In this document: positions 1 to 6,893 of the stretch, one piece after another
Position numbering within the stretch: position 1 is the stretch's first letter
Layout: each line of letters begins with the position of its first letter
DNA from: Sphingobium sp. Z007
GTDB lineage: Bacteria; Pseudomonadota; Alphaproteobacteria; Sphingomonadales; Sphingomonadaceae
Direction of reading: 5' to 3'
DNA: 64,000 nt
Assembly: GCF_900013425.1 (NCBI RefSeq)
Contig: NZ_FBXK01000005.1
Location: forward strand, 1,488,001 to 1,552,000
Translations under genes and position numbers: made by a program
The notes under the pieces: model-generated
Databases searched by the model: none
The model's input: only the letters and a program-made list of their open reading frames with translations
Told to the model about the DNA's origin: nothing

Positions 1-1290
1 TCATGGCTTGGGTTCCTTATCATCGCGCTCGCCGAGCGCCTGGATATGTTCGCGGCGCTTGAGGGCGATGCGCCGCCCCTTTTCGGCCGTCGCCTTGTTG
101 TAGGTGCGCGTCTGCGCCAGCGTCTTGTGACCGCTGATCGGCCGGACGTCGGCTTCACCCGAATCGCCGATCTCGGTGATCCCGCCGTGCCGGAACCCGG
201 TGAACGTCATGGCCTTGGGCAGCCCCGCCTTGGTGCAGATCCTGCGATGCACGGTGGACATCCAACGCTGATCGAACGGCTGGCCGTTGCGCTCATCCAC
301 GATAATCGGTCCGACCGGCTGGCCGAACTCATCCCGCACCGCGCGCTCGCGCAGGTCCATCAGCTCGCGCTCCAGATCGGGGTAAAGCTGCACCGCCTCC
401 CCCTCGACCTCGATCGCCAGATCCAGCCACACAGGGTTGCCCGTCTTGCGCTGCACGAGCGCCATGGCGACCCCAGGCTTATAGACGGACCATTGCAGGC
501 CCGCCGGCGGATCGCGCCCCTCCTTCACCGCCTCCTCGTCAGGCCAGAAGCCAAAGACCTGGCTGACGCGCTGGCACGCCTCGAAACAGAGCGCGGCGGC
601 GGCGGCCATGTTCTGATAGCCCATCCCCCGCGCCGTTTCACGATAGAGGTCATATTCGGCGCGCGTCGTCGGCCGGTTCTCACCGGCTGGCGTGCTCTTG
701 ATCCCCATGCCCGCGAACGGGTTGTCCTTCACGCCGGTCGTGCGCTTGTGGCGGACGGCCCATTTCCAGACGAGGCGGCAGACCTGCATGCAATAGGCGG
801 CCTCGCGTTCGCCCTTCTCGCGCAGCTTGCGATAGAGCGTGTCGGCCGTCTCGCCGTCCATGTCGGCGGCCTTGCGGTTGCCCAGGGTGCCGCCAGCGCG
901 CGTCGGGAAGGCGGCGACGATCTCCATCAGCCGTCGATAGTCGCGCTGCGTCTTCGGCTTCAGATCGGTGAAGCGCTCCTGATCGCGATACCATTTGAAC
1001 AGCCAGGCGATGGAGCCGGGCTTGAGCGTCTTGCGCTCCGCGCCCAGGCGCCATTCTTTCAGCGTCTCGTTCAGGCCCTCCGCCTTGGCGACCGCGGCAT
1101 CATGGCCGGTGCCGAGCGCGCAGGATTCGACCGGGCAAGGAAAGCCATGTCGCACGGTCGGGGTGCGCGCGCCCGTCTTCGGATCCTTGTCGGTCGCCCA
1201 ATGCGGCAATTTCCAGTAATAGGCATGCTCGCCCGACGCGAGTTTCACGCGGGTTACGTAGGCAGGTAGCTTGACGATCGCCTGGCCCAT
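1..1290 (-). CDS. int: phage tyrosine integrase
   Basis: Site-specific recombinase of the lambda integrase family, 429 residues from the ATG at 1290. N-terminal arm/core-binding region about residues 1-200; catalytic domain about 205-400. Visible catalytic residues are R241 (EACQRVSQ), K282 (RKTGN), R367 (FRHGG), H388 (SGHKT) and the nucleophile Y397 (TRTYNKA). The start was chosen at 1290 because it overlaps the stop of the upstream gene by one base (TAATG); a longer frame exists upstream but runs through that gene. The gene points out of the prophage toward the presumed attL. Target is inferred to be tRNA-Lys from the attR fragment at the other end. Confidence 0.95.
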   Translation of the reverse strand: MGQAIVKLPAYVTRVKLASGEHAYYWKLPHWATDKDPKTGARTPTVRHGFPCPVESCALGTGHDAAVAKAEGLNETLKEWRLGAERKTLKPGSIAWLFKWYRDQERFTDLKPKTQRDYRRLMEIVAAFPTRAGGTLGNRKAADMDGETADTLYRKLREKGEREAAYCMQVCRLVWKWAVRHKRTTGVKDNPFAGMGIKSTPAGENRPTTRAEYDLYRETARGMGYQNMAAAAALCFEACQRVSQVFGFWPDEEAVKEGRDPPAGLQWSVYKPGVAMALVQRKTGNPVWLDLAIEVEGEAVQLYPDLERELMDLRERAVRDEFGQPVGPIIVDERNGQPFDQRWMSTVHRRICTKAGLPKAMTFTGFRHGGITEIGDSGEADVRPISGHKTLAQTRTYNKATAEKGRRIALKRREHIQALGERDDKEPKP

Positions 1291-1523
1291 TACAGTTCGA
1301 TGCCGCCCTTGCCCTCGGAGCCGAACAGGTCGGCCAGCGCCGCGTCGAGATCGGTCTTCCATGCGATGCGCTGGCCGCGCGGCCCGCGCGCGCGGAAGCG
1401 CACGCGGCCGGTGCGCTCCCATTCCTTCATCTGGTCGCCGCTGACGCCGGTGTAGGACAGCGCCAGGTCGTGCGTCATTCCGGCTGGCCAGTCGGGCAGC
1501 TTTTCAAGTGCCAGGCCCATCAT
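1290..1523 (-). CDS. excisionase-like small DNA-binding protein
   Basis: 77 residues. A predicted helix-turn-helix of the AlpA/Xis/MerR-like type lies at about residues 17-50 (LALSYTGVSGDQMKEWERTG), followed by a basic stretch (RFRARGPRGQR) that could form a wing. It sits immediately upstream of the integrase and is translationally coupled to it (TAATG); its own start overlaps the preceding stop (ATGA at 1520-1523). Position and fold suggest a recombination directionality factor. This is inference from context, not recognition of a named family. A second ATG lies one codon downstream. Confidence 0.6.
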   Translation of the reverse strand: MMGLALEKLPDWPAGMTHDLALSYTGVSGDQMKEWERTGRVRFRARGPRGQRIAWKTDLDAALADLFGSEGKGGIEL

Positions 1524-1909
1524 CCGACCCTTTCGGCCAATAGCTGATCGCGAATGCGCAACCCCAGCCGCGTCAGTCGGCAGTAGCCGCGATTGCGGTT
1601 CTGGTATGAATAGCCCTCCCCGCCGACCATGATCCCGCGCCGGGCGAGCGCCGCGCAGGTATCGAGGCCAACGCCGCGCGTTTCCACAACATAAGTGAAG
1701 TCCTGCCCGTCATCGTCTGCTGGCAGCTGCGGCTGGAGGCGGCAGAGCAAGCGCTTCTGTGGGTCCGATAGTCCGGCGACGACGACGGCAATAGCCGCCT
1801 GTCCTTCGGCAAGCATGTAACGCAGTTTTGCGGCCTGGCGCTCGGCGGCTCCGGCGCGGCGATCGGCGTCGTCGCGTTCGGCGCGCAGGGTTTCGACGGT
1901 ATCGGTCAT
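1520..1909 (-). CDS. hypothetical phage protein, N-terminal coiled coil
   Basis: 129 residues, not recognised as a named family. Residues 1-35 are charged and helical (ETLRAERDDADRRAGAAERQ), suggesting a short coiled coil. The C-terminal half (about 70-125) reads like a winged-helix domain (CAALARRGIMVGGEGYSYQNR, then TRLGLRIRDQL), so a regulatory role is possible. Start ATG at 1909 overlaps the stop of the 458-residue frame by four bases (ATGA), and its stop overlaps the next start the same way. It belongs to the leftward early operon. Confidence 0.7.
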   Translation of the reverse strand: MTDTVETLRAERDDADRRAGAAERQAAKLRYMLAEGQAAIAVVVAGLSDPQKRLLCRLQPQLPADDDGQDFTYVVETRGVGLDTCAALARRGIMVGGEGYSYQNRNRGYCRLTRLGLRIRDQLLAERVG

Positions 1910-3282
1910 GCCGCCTCTCCAAAAAGATTGCCCTGCCCGGTCACGTCAGATGCCGAGACGAGCGCCGAGAGATAGGAAGGCATCAGCAGCCACCAGCGGG
2001 TCCACGCCATTTCCTGTCGCTCGAAGCCGCTCAACCCGGTTGGCCATCGCATCAACGCCTCTACGAAGATGGGATTGAGCTTCCTCTTCACTGAGGGCTG
2101 GTTGGAGTTCGGGGAAACGGTCGAGGACATCGATCCACCGGCTATCTGTTGGGCCGGGGATGACGGCGGGCGGAAGAACTGCTCCGCCTGATACGACAGG
2201 ATATCCTCCCTTGACTTGCCGTCCGAGCGCGTGATGCTGCCCTCGCTGCTGCCCTTGTGGTTCTGGGCGGCTGGCGCTGCCCACGCCTTCGCCGCGCTCG
2301 CCAGATTCTCCACCCGCCTGATTCCCGTGCAATCCGACCCGCCACTTGATCCCAATGCTGCCGTCGGACCCGGCCAGTTCACCGCTTGACCAGGCAGCGG
2401 AACATCGCCCTTGCTGCCCCGCATGTTCGGCCCGGCCTTCTCCGGGTCCGACGCCTTGGGGCTGGACCAGCGCTTCGCCGCCTGCATCGCCTGCCCCGTC
2501 AGCAGCAGTTCGTCCGATCGATCCCCGCCGCGCGTCAGACGCGATCCTTCCGTCACCGCCACCGATGGCGCGTCCCAATGCTCTGCCCGATCCTCCAGAT
2601 TGACCGAATGCCCGCCCGCCATCCGCTTCTCCAGCGTCTGGCTCCCGCCGCGCTTCGATATGTCCGACGGACCGCGCCAACTCTCCGCCGCTCCCTGAAG
2701 CGTCGGATAAACGTTCCCATGAATGTCCCTCTCCCAGCCCCCGCGGCTCGCCTTCGCGGACGGCCATGATGAACAGTCGCTCCCGCCGCATGGTATTTCC
2801 CGCTGCGGCCGAGCTGAATATTCCCGCCGCAACGCGGTAGCCCAGTCGCTCCAGTGTCGGGACGATGGCCCCGATTTGTCCGTCAGCATTGCCCGGCACG
2901 TTCTCGCGGAAGATAAGATCAGGCCGGCACTCCTCGGCGAGGCGGCAGACCTGGGGGGCAAGGAAGCGATCGCCGCCGGCTCCAGCGCGCTTTCCGGCAA
3001 CGCTGTTGTCCTGGCAGGGGTCGCCCGAAGCGAGGATATGAACGACGCTACGCCATGGTCGAGCGTCGAAGGTGAGCATGTCAGACCAGACAGGCGCCGG
3101 ATGAAGCCACCCTGCTTCCATCGACGCGACCAGGCTTGCGGCTGCTGCAACTTCCCTCTCCACGTAGCAGATGCCGCGGCCAGCCTCTCCGCGATAATGG
3201 AGGGCGAGCAGGATTCCGAGTTCGAGGCCTCCAACGCCAGCGCAGAGGGACATGATGTTGCGGGGATGTAGAGCCATGTCAC
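1906..3282 (-). CDS. WxxPxA-repeat protein encoded over the methyltransferase gene
   Basis: 458 residues read in a second frame of the same strand, covering the whole cytosine methyltransferase gene. Start is GTG at 3282, overlapping the stop of the upstream 41-residue gene (GTGA); its TGA overlaps the ATG of the downstream gene at 1909 (ATGA). This frame, not the methyltransferase frame, makes the perfect coupled chain. The protein has a repeated W-x-x-P/A-x-A motif at W173, W236, W272, W303 and W334, and an ending LNPIFVEALMRWPTG (402-416). I recall similar Trp-Pro repeat proteins overlapping phage Dcm-type genes, with the same N-terminus (W-L-Y-x-P) and LNPxFVExLMGWP-type ending. Function unknown; no signal peptide or membrane segment. 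Confidence 0.65.
   Translation of the reverse strand: MTWLYIPATSCPSALALEASNSESCSPSIIAERLAAASATWRGKLQQPQAWSRRWKQGGFIRRLSGLTCSPSTLDHGVASFISSLRATPARTTALPESALEPAAIASLPPRSAASPRSAGLILSSARTCRAMLTDKSGPSSRHWSDWATALRREYSARPQREIPCGGSDCSSWPSAKASRGGWERDIHGNVYPTLQGAAESWRGPSDISKRGGSQTLEKRMAGGHSVNLEDRAEHWDAPSVAVTEGSRLTRGGDRSDELLLTGQAMQAAKRWSSPKASDPEKAGPNMRGSKGDVPLPGQAVNWPGPTAALGSSGGSDCTGIRRVENLASAAKAWAAPAAQNHKGSSEGSITRSDGKSREDILSYQAEQFFRPPSSPAQQIAGGSMSSTVSPNSNQPSVKRKLNPIFVEALMRWPTGLSGFERQEMAWTRWWLLMPSYLSALVSASDVTGQGNLFGEAA
1946..3277 (-). CDS. DNA (cytosine-5) methyltransferase, phage Dcm type
   Basis: 443 residues from ATG 3277. Methylates cytosine C5 using S-adenosylmethionine. Visible motifs: motif I SLCAGVGGLELG (10-21), acidic residue in YVERE (38-42), motif IV with catalytic Cys88 (GDPCQDNS), motif VI RENV (124-127), motif VIII MRRERLF (163-169) and motif X ATGNGV (420-425). 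Residues about 180-390 are rich in Gly, Ala, Arg, Glu and Ser and look unlike a normal target-recognition domain; this is where the overlapping frame carries its repeats, so that frame may dictate the composition. Start follows the GTG of the overlapping gene by five bases; both could share one ribosome-binding site (AGAAAGG). Likely protects phage DNA from host restriction. Confidence 0.88.
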   Translation of the reverse strand: MALHPRNIMSLCAGVGGLELGILLALHYRGEAGRGICYVEREVAAAASLVASMEAGWLHPAPVWSDMLTFDARPWRSVVHILASGDPCQDNSVAGKRAGAGGDRFLAPQVCRLAEECRPDLIFRENVPGNADGQIGAIVPTLERLGYRVAAGIFSSAAAGNTMRRERLFIMAVREGEPRGLGEGHSWERLSDASGSGGELARSVGHIEARREPDAGEADGGRAFGQSGGSGRALGRAIGGGDGRIASDARRGSIGRTAADGAGDAGGEALVQPQGVGPGEGRAEHAGQQGRCSAAWSSGELAGSDGSIGIKWRVGLHGNQAGGESGERGEGVGSASRPEPQGQQRGQHHALGRQVKGGYPVVSGGAVLPPAVIPGPTDSRWIDVLDRFPELQPALSEEEAQSHLRRGVDAMANRVERLRATGNGVDPLVAADAFLSLGARLGI

Positions 3283-3404
3283 GATGCGGCCTTTCTCGTG
3301 GCGTTGTCTTCCGCCATCTTGCGGAGGGCGCGCAAATCGGTGCTGATCGAATGGAGCGGCCAGCCAATCCAGATGATCGCGAAGATGCCGAGCAATTCAC
3401 CCAT
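3279..3404 (-). CDS. 41-residue membrane-anchored phage protein
   Basis: Very short gene. ATG at 3404 overlaps the stop of the upstream gene by one base (TGATG) and its TGA overlaps the GTG start at 3282 by four bases (GTGA). The product begins MGELLGIFAIIWIGWPLHSI, a single hydrophobic helix, followed by a charged tail (LRALRKMAEDNATRKAAS). Codon use and seamless coupling on both sides argue for a real gene. Function unknown. Confidence 0.6.
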   Translation of the reverse strand: MGELLGIFAIIWIGWPLHSISTDLRALRKMAEDNATRKAAS

Positions 3405-3826
3405 CAATCCGTTTTCCCAATCATCTCATTGTGGACCGCCACAATCGCGGCGATCGCGCCGCTGGCGATGTCATTGCTGCCAAAGCTGGCCAGCACGGCG
3501 CGATCGGCCGGGTTGTCGTCGGCCAGCGCCACGATGTGCAGGCCGACGCCGGTCCAGACCTCATCGCTACCCAGTTCGGCCGGGTTCCGGTGGCTTTCCG
3601 CCCAGCGCTTGCCCCAATTGGCGCGCAGCGCGGCGCAGGCGACTTCGAACGGGTCCGGCGGATAGAGTGGGACGCCATCCTCCGCGCAGAACTTGCACGT
3701 CTCCGCGCGGCGGCGGCAGGTCACATAGCGTCCATCGCCCTGCTTGAGCGCGTGCGCCGGGCCGTATTTCGACGGCAGGATGATGACGTCCGCGCCGCTT
3801 TCGAGGGTGCCGCCGAACTTGCTCAT
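3404..3826 (-). CDS. hypothetical phage protein
   Basis: 140 residues, not recognised. The middle holds CRRRAETCKFCAEDG (about residues 37-51), with a C-x5-C-x2-C spacing that could bind zinc but lacks an obvious complete site. The C-terminal half is predicted mixed alpha/beta. Lies in the leftward early operon, coupled to both neighbours (ATGA at 3823-3826 upstream, TGATG at 3404 downstream). Confidence 0.7.
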   Translation of the reverse strand: MSKFGGTLESGADVIILPSKYGPAHALKQGDGRYVTCRRRAETCKFCAEDGVPLYPPDPFEVACAALRANWGKRWAESHRNPAELGSDEVWTGVGLHIVALADDNPADRAVLASFGSNDIASGAIAAIVAVHNEMIGKTD

Positions 3827-4026
3827 GACTGGTTTGCGTGCCGACCGGCCTCGACGGCCGACACGCGCGGATCAGATGACGGCCCTTTGGAGAGGGGCAG
3901 ACCGTCCGAGGCTCCTGCCTGCTGCGCGGTCGGGGGGATGACGCGCATGTCAGGCAAGGGGGATAGGTGCATGTCGCGGCGCATGCGGATGAGGCGCGAC
4001 AGGGCGATGGCGGCGAAGTCGAGCAT
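3823..4026 (-). CDS. small hypothetical phage protein
   Basis: 67 residues from ATG 4026, which overlaps the stop of the upstream 50-residue gene (TGATG). Starts MLDFAAIALSRLIRMRRDMH, an amphipathic N-terminal helix, then a Pro/Ser-rich tail. A longer frame upstream runs through the neighbouring gene and is not preferred. Function unknown. Confidence 0.55.
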   Translation of the reverse strand: MLDFAAIALSRLIRMRRDMHLSPLPDMRVIPPTAQQAGASDGLPLSKGPSSDPRVSAVEAGRHANQS

Positions 4027-4178
4027 CACCAGCCTCCGATGATGGCGGCGGTCGCCTGGCAGGCGGCGGCCAGCAGCTTGAACATGCCGATCCAAAGCGC
4101 AGCGCCGGTCAGGCTGAATGCGATGAGCGCGGCCGGGTGGATGTCGGCGCGCTGCGGGCCAGCGTCAGGAGCGGACAT
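4026..4178 (-). CDS. 50-residue single-pass membrane protein
   Basis: Starts at ATG 4178, ends TGA at 4026-4028 overlapping the next ATG. One hydrophobic helix at about residues 16-48 (LIAFSLTGAALWIGMFKLL and on), short polar N-terminus. Overlaps the upstream 51-residue gene by 14 bases in another frame. Its place between coupled small genes supports it. Function unknown. Confidence 0.5.
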   Translation of the reverse strand: MSAPDAGPQRADIHPAALIAFSLTGAALWIGMFKLLAAACQATAAIIGGW

Positions 4179-4320
4179 CTTCGCCCTCCCCCATCAGCAG
4201 CGCGTCGATCGCCTTGTCGGCATACAGCTGGAACTGGCGCACAATGACGCCGAGCGCGCACAGGCCCGCGAGCATGATCAGCGCGCGACCGGCGAAGAAG
4301 AAGGCGGCAGCGGCGGTCAT
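4165..4320 (-). CDS. 51-residue membrane protein
   Basis: ATG at 4320 overlaps the upstream stop (ATGA, 4317-4320). N-terminus MTAAAAFFFAGRALIMLAGL plus CALGVIV forms one or two hydrophobic segments, followed by a charged tail (QLYADKAIDALLMGEGED). Together with its two neighbours it makes a cluster of tiny membrane proteins in the leftward early operon. Function unknown. Confidence 0.5.
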   Translation of the reverse strand: MTAAAAFFFAGRALIMLAGLCALGVIVRQFQLYADKAIDALLMGEGEDVRS

Positions 4321-4595
4321 CGCGACACCACCCGCAGCGGGGCGACAGAACGGCCCTGAACATGCGTTTCCAGCATCTCCGCGGCGCGGATCATGCGGCT
4401 GGCGCCGTTAATGAGAAGGTCGCGCGCCGTGCCGACGTCGGTCAGCAGCAGATCGTGCGCTTCCCTGGCGTCATATTCGGCGATGTTGACCAGATCGACC
4501 GGCCGGAACGGCGTTGCGTCCGCGCGGTGCATGTCGCCCAGGCGGGAGAGCGTTTCCGCCGCCGCCGAGCCGATGCTGAAGGATGGAATGCTCAT
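4317..4595 (-). CDS. hypothetical phage protein
   Basis: 92 residues, not recognised. Predicted mostly helical (AEYDAREAHDLLLTDVGTA, then DLLINGASRMIRAAEMLE), no membrane segment. ATG at 4595 overlaps the stop of the PAPS-reductase-like gene (ATGA, 4592-4595), so it is the second gene of the leftward early operon. Confidence 0.65.
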   Translation of the reverse strand: MSIPSFSIGSAAAETLSRLGDMHRADATPFRPVDLVNIAEYDAREAHDLLLTDVGTARDLLINGASRMIRAAEMLETHVQGRSVAPLRVVSR

Positions 4596-5335
4596 GCTGC
4601 GATCCCCGTGATTTCAGGCAGCGTCCGCTGCGACATGGAGAGGGTGAAGCCCAGGCGGCGCTCGGTGGCGCACAGACGGCCGTATAGCGACGGGACCAAG
4701 CCGGCGGCCGTCGTATGATCTTCATCGGTTGCGAAAATGCAGAAGCAGCAGGACTTGCGCTTCATGCCCTTGGCATAGGTCCAGAAAGGCTCCTGCCCTG
4801 CCGCGGCGATCCGGGCGAAGACCTGATCCGTTGACCAATCATGGATAGGCAGCCAATCGTACCATTCTCGCCCGGCCTTACTGTTACGCTCATTGAGCTT
4901 GAACGGCTGGAGCTTGGAGCGGCCGGAACTCTCCTGGGCGCGAAGGCCCATGCAGTTGACGATCAGGCCACCGAACTGGGGATTGGCTTGCAGATAGCGG
5001 CGGATTTCCCGCTCGATCGGCCCGCGCTTCAGGTCTGACGTGCATTGCCGGTTCTTGGGGGACGGGAACATGCCCCGCCGCTCGACCATCTCGAAGAAGG
5101 TCGAGGCGGCGTGTGCGATGATTACCGGGATATCGCCGGCATTGCGGCGGATATGCTCTTCCGAGCCCTCCCACTCCACATCGGGCAGATGGGCATGCAT
5201 CACGATCAACTGATCGGCCGGCACCAGCGCGCAAAGTTCTGCAAGCATCGCCTGACTGTCTTTCCCGCCGCTGTCGTTAGACACGAACAGCGCGCCGCGG
5301 GCGATCAGATCATGGATGAAGGATGGGATTGCCAT
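4592..5335 (-). CDS. phosphoadenosine phosphosulfate reductase-family (PP-loop) protein
   Basis: 247 residues. An N-terminal PP-loop SGGKDS (22-27) marks the adenine-nucleotide alpha-hydrolase/PAPS-reductase fold; further family features are a GLRAQES segment near residue 128 and a cysteine cluster KSCCFCIF near 197, plausibly a metal or Fe-S site. These phage members are usually annotated PAPS reductase-like, but the real substrate is not established; assimilatory sulfate reduction is unlikely here. A role in nucleic-acid thio-modification is possible but unproven. It is the first gene after the operator-controlled leftward promoter, so it would be repressed in the lysogen and expressed early. 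Confidence 0.82.
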   Translation of the reverse strand: MAIPSFIHDLIARGALFVSNDSGGKDSQAMLAELCALVPADQLIVMHAHLPDVEWEGSEEHIRRNAGDIPVIIAHAASTFFEMVERRGMFPSPKNRQCTSDLKRGPIEREIRRYLQANPQFGGLIVNCMGLRAQESSGRSKLQPFKLNERNSKAGREWYDWLPIHDWSTDQVFARIAAAGQEPFWTYAKGMKRKSCCFCIFATDEDHTTAAGLVPSLYGRLCATERRLGFTLSMSQRTLPEITGIAA

Positions 5336-5392
5336 CGTAACCTCCCCACCGTGGCGGCCGGCTGGATGCGCGGCGCGTCAGGTGATGGGAAG

Positions 5393-5444
5393 CTTTTAGT
5401 TGGACTTTTCCTACTTTGTCAAACTAAAGTTGGATTTAACCGAC
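5393..5444 (-). promoter_or_regulatory. leftward early promoter with two repressor-type operators
   Basis: On the minus strand a perfect TTGACA (-35) lies at 5422-5417 with TAAAAG at 5398-5393 (18-base spacer). Two copies of a 16-bp dyad-like motif flank and overlap it: GTTGGACTTTTCCTAC at 5399-5414 and GTTGGATTTAACCGAC at 5429-5444, 30 bp apart. Near-identical 16-mers occur at 6859 and 6878 beside the repressor gene. This is the layout of lambda pL/oL. The surrounding 5336-5510 segment is AT-rich and has no gene. Confidence 0.65.
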
Positions 5445-5510
5445 ACGGCTGTCCTACCATGTTGATTCTATTTTATTTTATGTTCAAACGCCGGCTTCAG
5501 GCGCGCCCTC

Positions 5511-6047
5511 TTATCTTTTCAACATTTCATTCACGGCATCAAAATAGGAAACAGGCACCTCCAACATCACTGTAGATGTGTCATCGGCCCTTACTTGAAT
5601 CGACAGCGTGCCGTTTTGCGCATGCTGCCTAATGTCCTCAGCAGATACTTCAATTTTGAAGCCTTCTGATAGTGTGCAGGTCGGCCGGGAGTATCGAGAA
5701 GAGTGGCAACGGCCAACCTCCCTGCTAGTGTTCGTGAATTTAGCGGGATTGCCGCCGCGATACAAAGCGCTGCTATATCGACGCCATTCGCCGATGTAAG
5801 CTAGATATCCCGTCAAGAACGCGGCACCAGAAATGCCCGCCTTCTTTACCCCGGCAACAAGCACGAAACCGTCTGGCAGTTTTATCAAGGGTGCGGTGTA
5901 TTCGTGCCTTCCCGCAAATTCATCAGAATTTACTGAAACTTCAACACCATTGCTCGCCGACACGACGCTCTCTTTAGACTGAGCCAATACAGACTGCGAT
6001 AATCCGACTAATGCAACTGCAACAATAAAATTGTATATTCGTCTCAT
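5511..6047 (-). CDS. exported protein in the rex position (probable lysogen-expressed gene)
   Basis: 178 residues with a clear signal peptide (MRRIYNFIVAVALVGLSQ, cleavage after SVLA-Q at about residue 22). The mature part is beta-rich with two cysteines (GRCHSSRYSRPTCTL) that could form a disulfide; no family recognised. It follows the repressor gene by 36 bases on the same strand, with its own GGGGTGG site, so it is probably co-transcribed with the repressor in the lysogen, as rexAB are in lambda. The DNA is clearly more AT-rich than the flanking genes, a sign of separate acquisition (a moron). Superinfection exclusion or envelope change is a reasonable guess, not shown. Confidence 0.72.
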   Translation of the reverse strand: MRRIYNFIVAVALVGLSQSVLAQSKESVVSASNGVEVSVNSDEFAGRHEYTAPLIKLPDGFVLVAGVKKAGISGAAFLTGYLAYIGEWRRYSSALYRGGNPAKFTNTSREVGRCHSSRYSRPTCTLSEGFKIEVSAEDIRQHAQNGTLSIQVRADDTSTVMLEVPVSYFDAVNEMLKR

Positions 6048-6083
6048 TTACCACCCCATTATTTGTGGAGCGACCCCGTATTA

Positions 6084-6839
6084 TTATGTGTAATCGTCAG
6101 TGGTTAAAACTCGATCAATTTGAAGAACATCCTTCATATCAATCCGGAATATTTTTGCGGGATTGTATTGTTCAAGCTCAACGAATTGTGCCGATCGCCT
6201 CACAAGCCTTTTCACAAGCACGCAGACAGCCCGGGAGCCATCATCAGTGTCATCTTTCGGCCTTAGATAAACAACCACGTCGTCATCGACGCGCAAACGC
6301 GCGTCACGCTGAGCAAAAATAAACGCACCATCGCGGTGGGCTGGATACATGCTCGCACCCTGGATATACAGCCCGTACACCTTCTCAACACCGTGACTGA
6401 CCGGCGGCCGCTTCCGATACTCGATGATATCTCCGGTGTTTAACATCGTCTGCTCGATGCGCTCGCCCTCGACTAACATCTCTGCCCCGAGAGCGGTTCC
6501 AAAAACCGGCAAATCCTCACGGACTTGAACTAAAGACGCCCCTTCAAAATGCACCGGTGTAGCGTTTGTTTTCGGAAGATCAGGCTCACCAGCGAGATCC
6601 GCTTCAGACTTCCCGATATACGATAGTAGCTTATGCAAACTGTCACTCCGGACGCTTCCACCCTTGCCCTTTAAATTGGTGAAAAAAGCGCGATTAACGC
6701 CAGCTTCAACAGCCCATGTTGTGGCCTTCAAAGCCGGGGGCTTTATCGCCATCAGCCTGTCGTAGAGCCGCTGGCCTCTGGAACTATTGTCTGCCACCAT
6801 TTTGGAGAAATCCCACAACCGATCCAACTGCGCCAGCAT
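6084..6839 (-). CDS. phage repressor, S24/LexA-like
   Basis: 251 residues from ATG 6839. N-terminal helix-turn-helix at about 40-75 (TTWAVEAGVNRAFFTNLKG), C-terminal S24 auto-peptidase domain at about 105-245 with Ser163 (GASMYPA) and Lys210 (VLVKRL), the dyad used for RecA-stimulated self-cleavage. Start 6839 is preferred over the in-frame ATG at 6857 because TTGGAAACG gives it a ribosome-binding site and a plausible -10 (TACTAT, 6862-6857) overlaps the upstream ATG. Maintains lysogeny by binding the 16-bp operators at 5399, 5429, 6859 and 6878 (inferred). DNA is lower in GC than the structural genes. Confidence 0.88.
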   Translation of the reverse strand: MLAQLDRLWDFSKMVADNSSRGQRLYDRLMAIKPPALKATTWAVEAGVNRAFFTNLKGKGGSVRSDSLHKLLSYIGKSEADLAGEPDLPKTNATPVHFEGASLVQVREDLPVFGTALGAEMLVEGERIEQTMLNTGDIIEYRKRPPVSHGVEKVYGLYIQGASMYPAHRDGAFIFAQRDARLRVDDDVVVYLRPKDDTDDGSRAVCVLVKRLVRRSAQFVELEQYNPAKIFRIDMKDVLQIDRVLTTDDYT

Positions 6840-6851
6840 GACGTTTCCAAC

Positions 6852-6893
6852 TTGCATAGTAGGATTTATCCGGCTATGTAGGATTTATGGAGC
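6852..6893. promoter_or_regulatory. operator pair and divergent repressor/Cro promoters
   Basis: Two 16-bp motifs, GTAGGATTTATCCGGC (6859-6874) and GTAGGATTTATGGAGC (6878-6893), 19 bp apart. Rightward candidate promoter: TTGCAT (6852-6857), 17-base spacer, TATGTA (6875-6880); the first operator fills the spacer. Transcription would start near 6887, the ATG of the Cro-like gene. Leftward candidate -10 TACTAT at 6862-6857 with a poor -35, as expected of an activatable maintenance promoter. Confidence 0.6.

Noticed and set aside
46..1269. 407-codon open frame on the plus strand opposite the integrase
   Set aside because: Antisense to a gene with all integrase residues; composition is typical of a GC-rich shadow frame, with no recognisable domain.
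5489..5504. Hairpin CGCC...GGCG after the exported gene as a terminator
   Set aside because: Only four stem pairs and a short T run; too weak to call.
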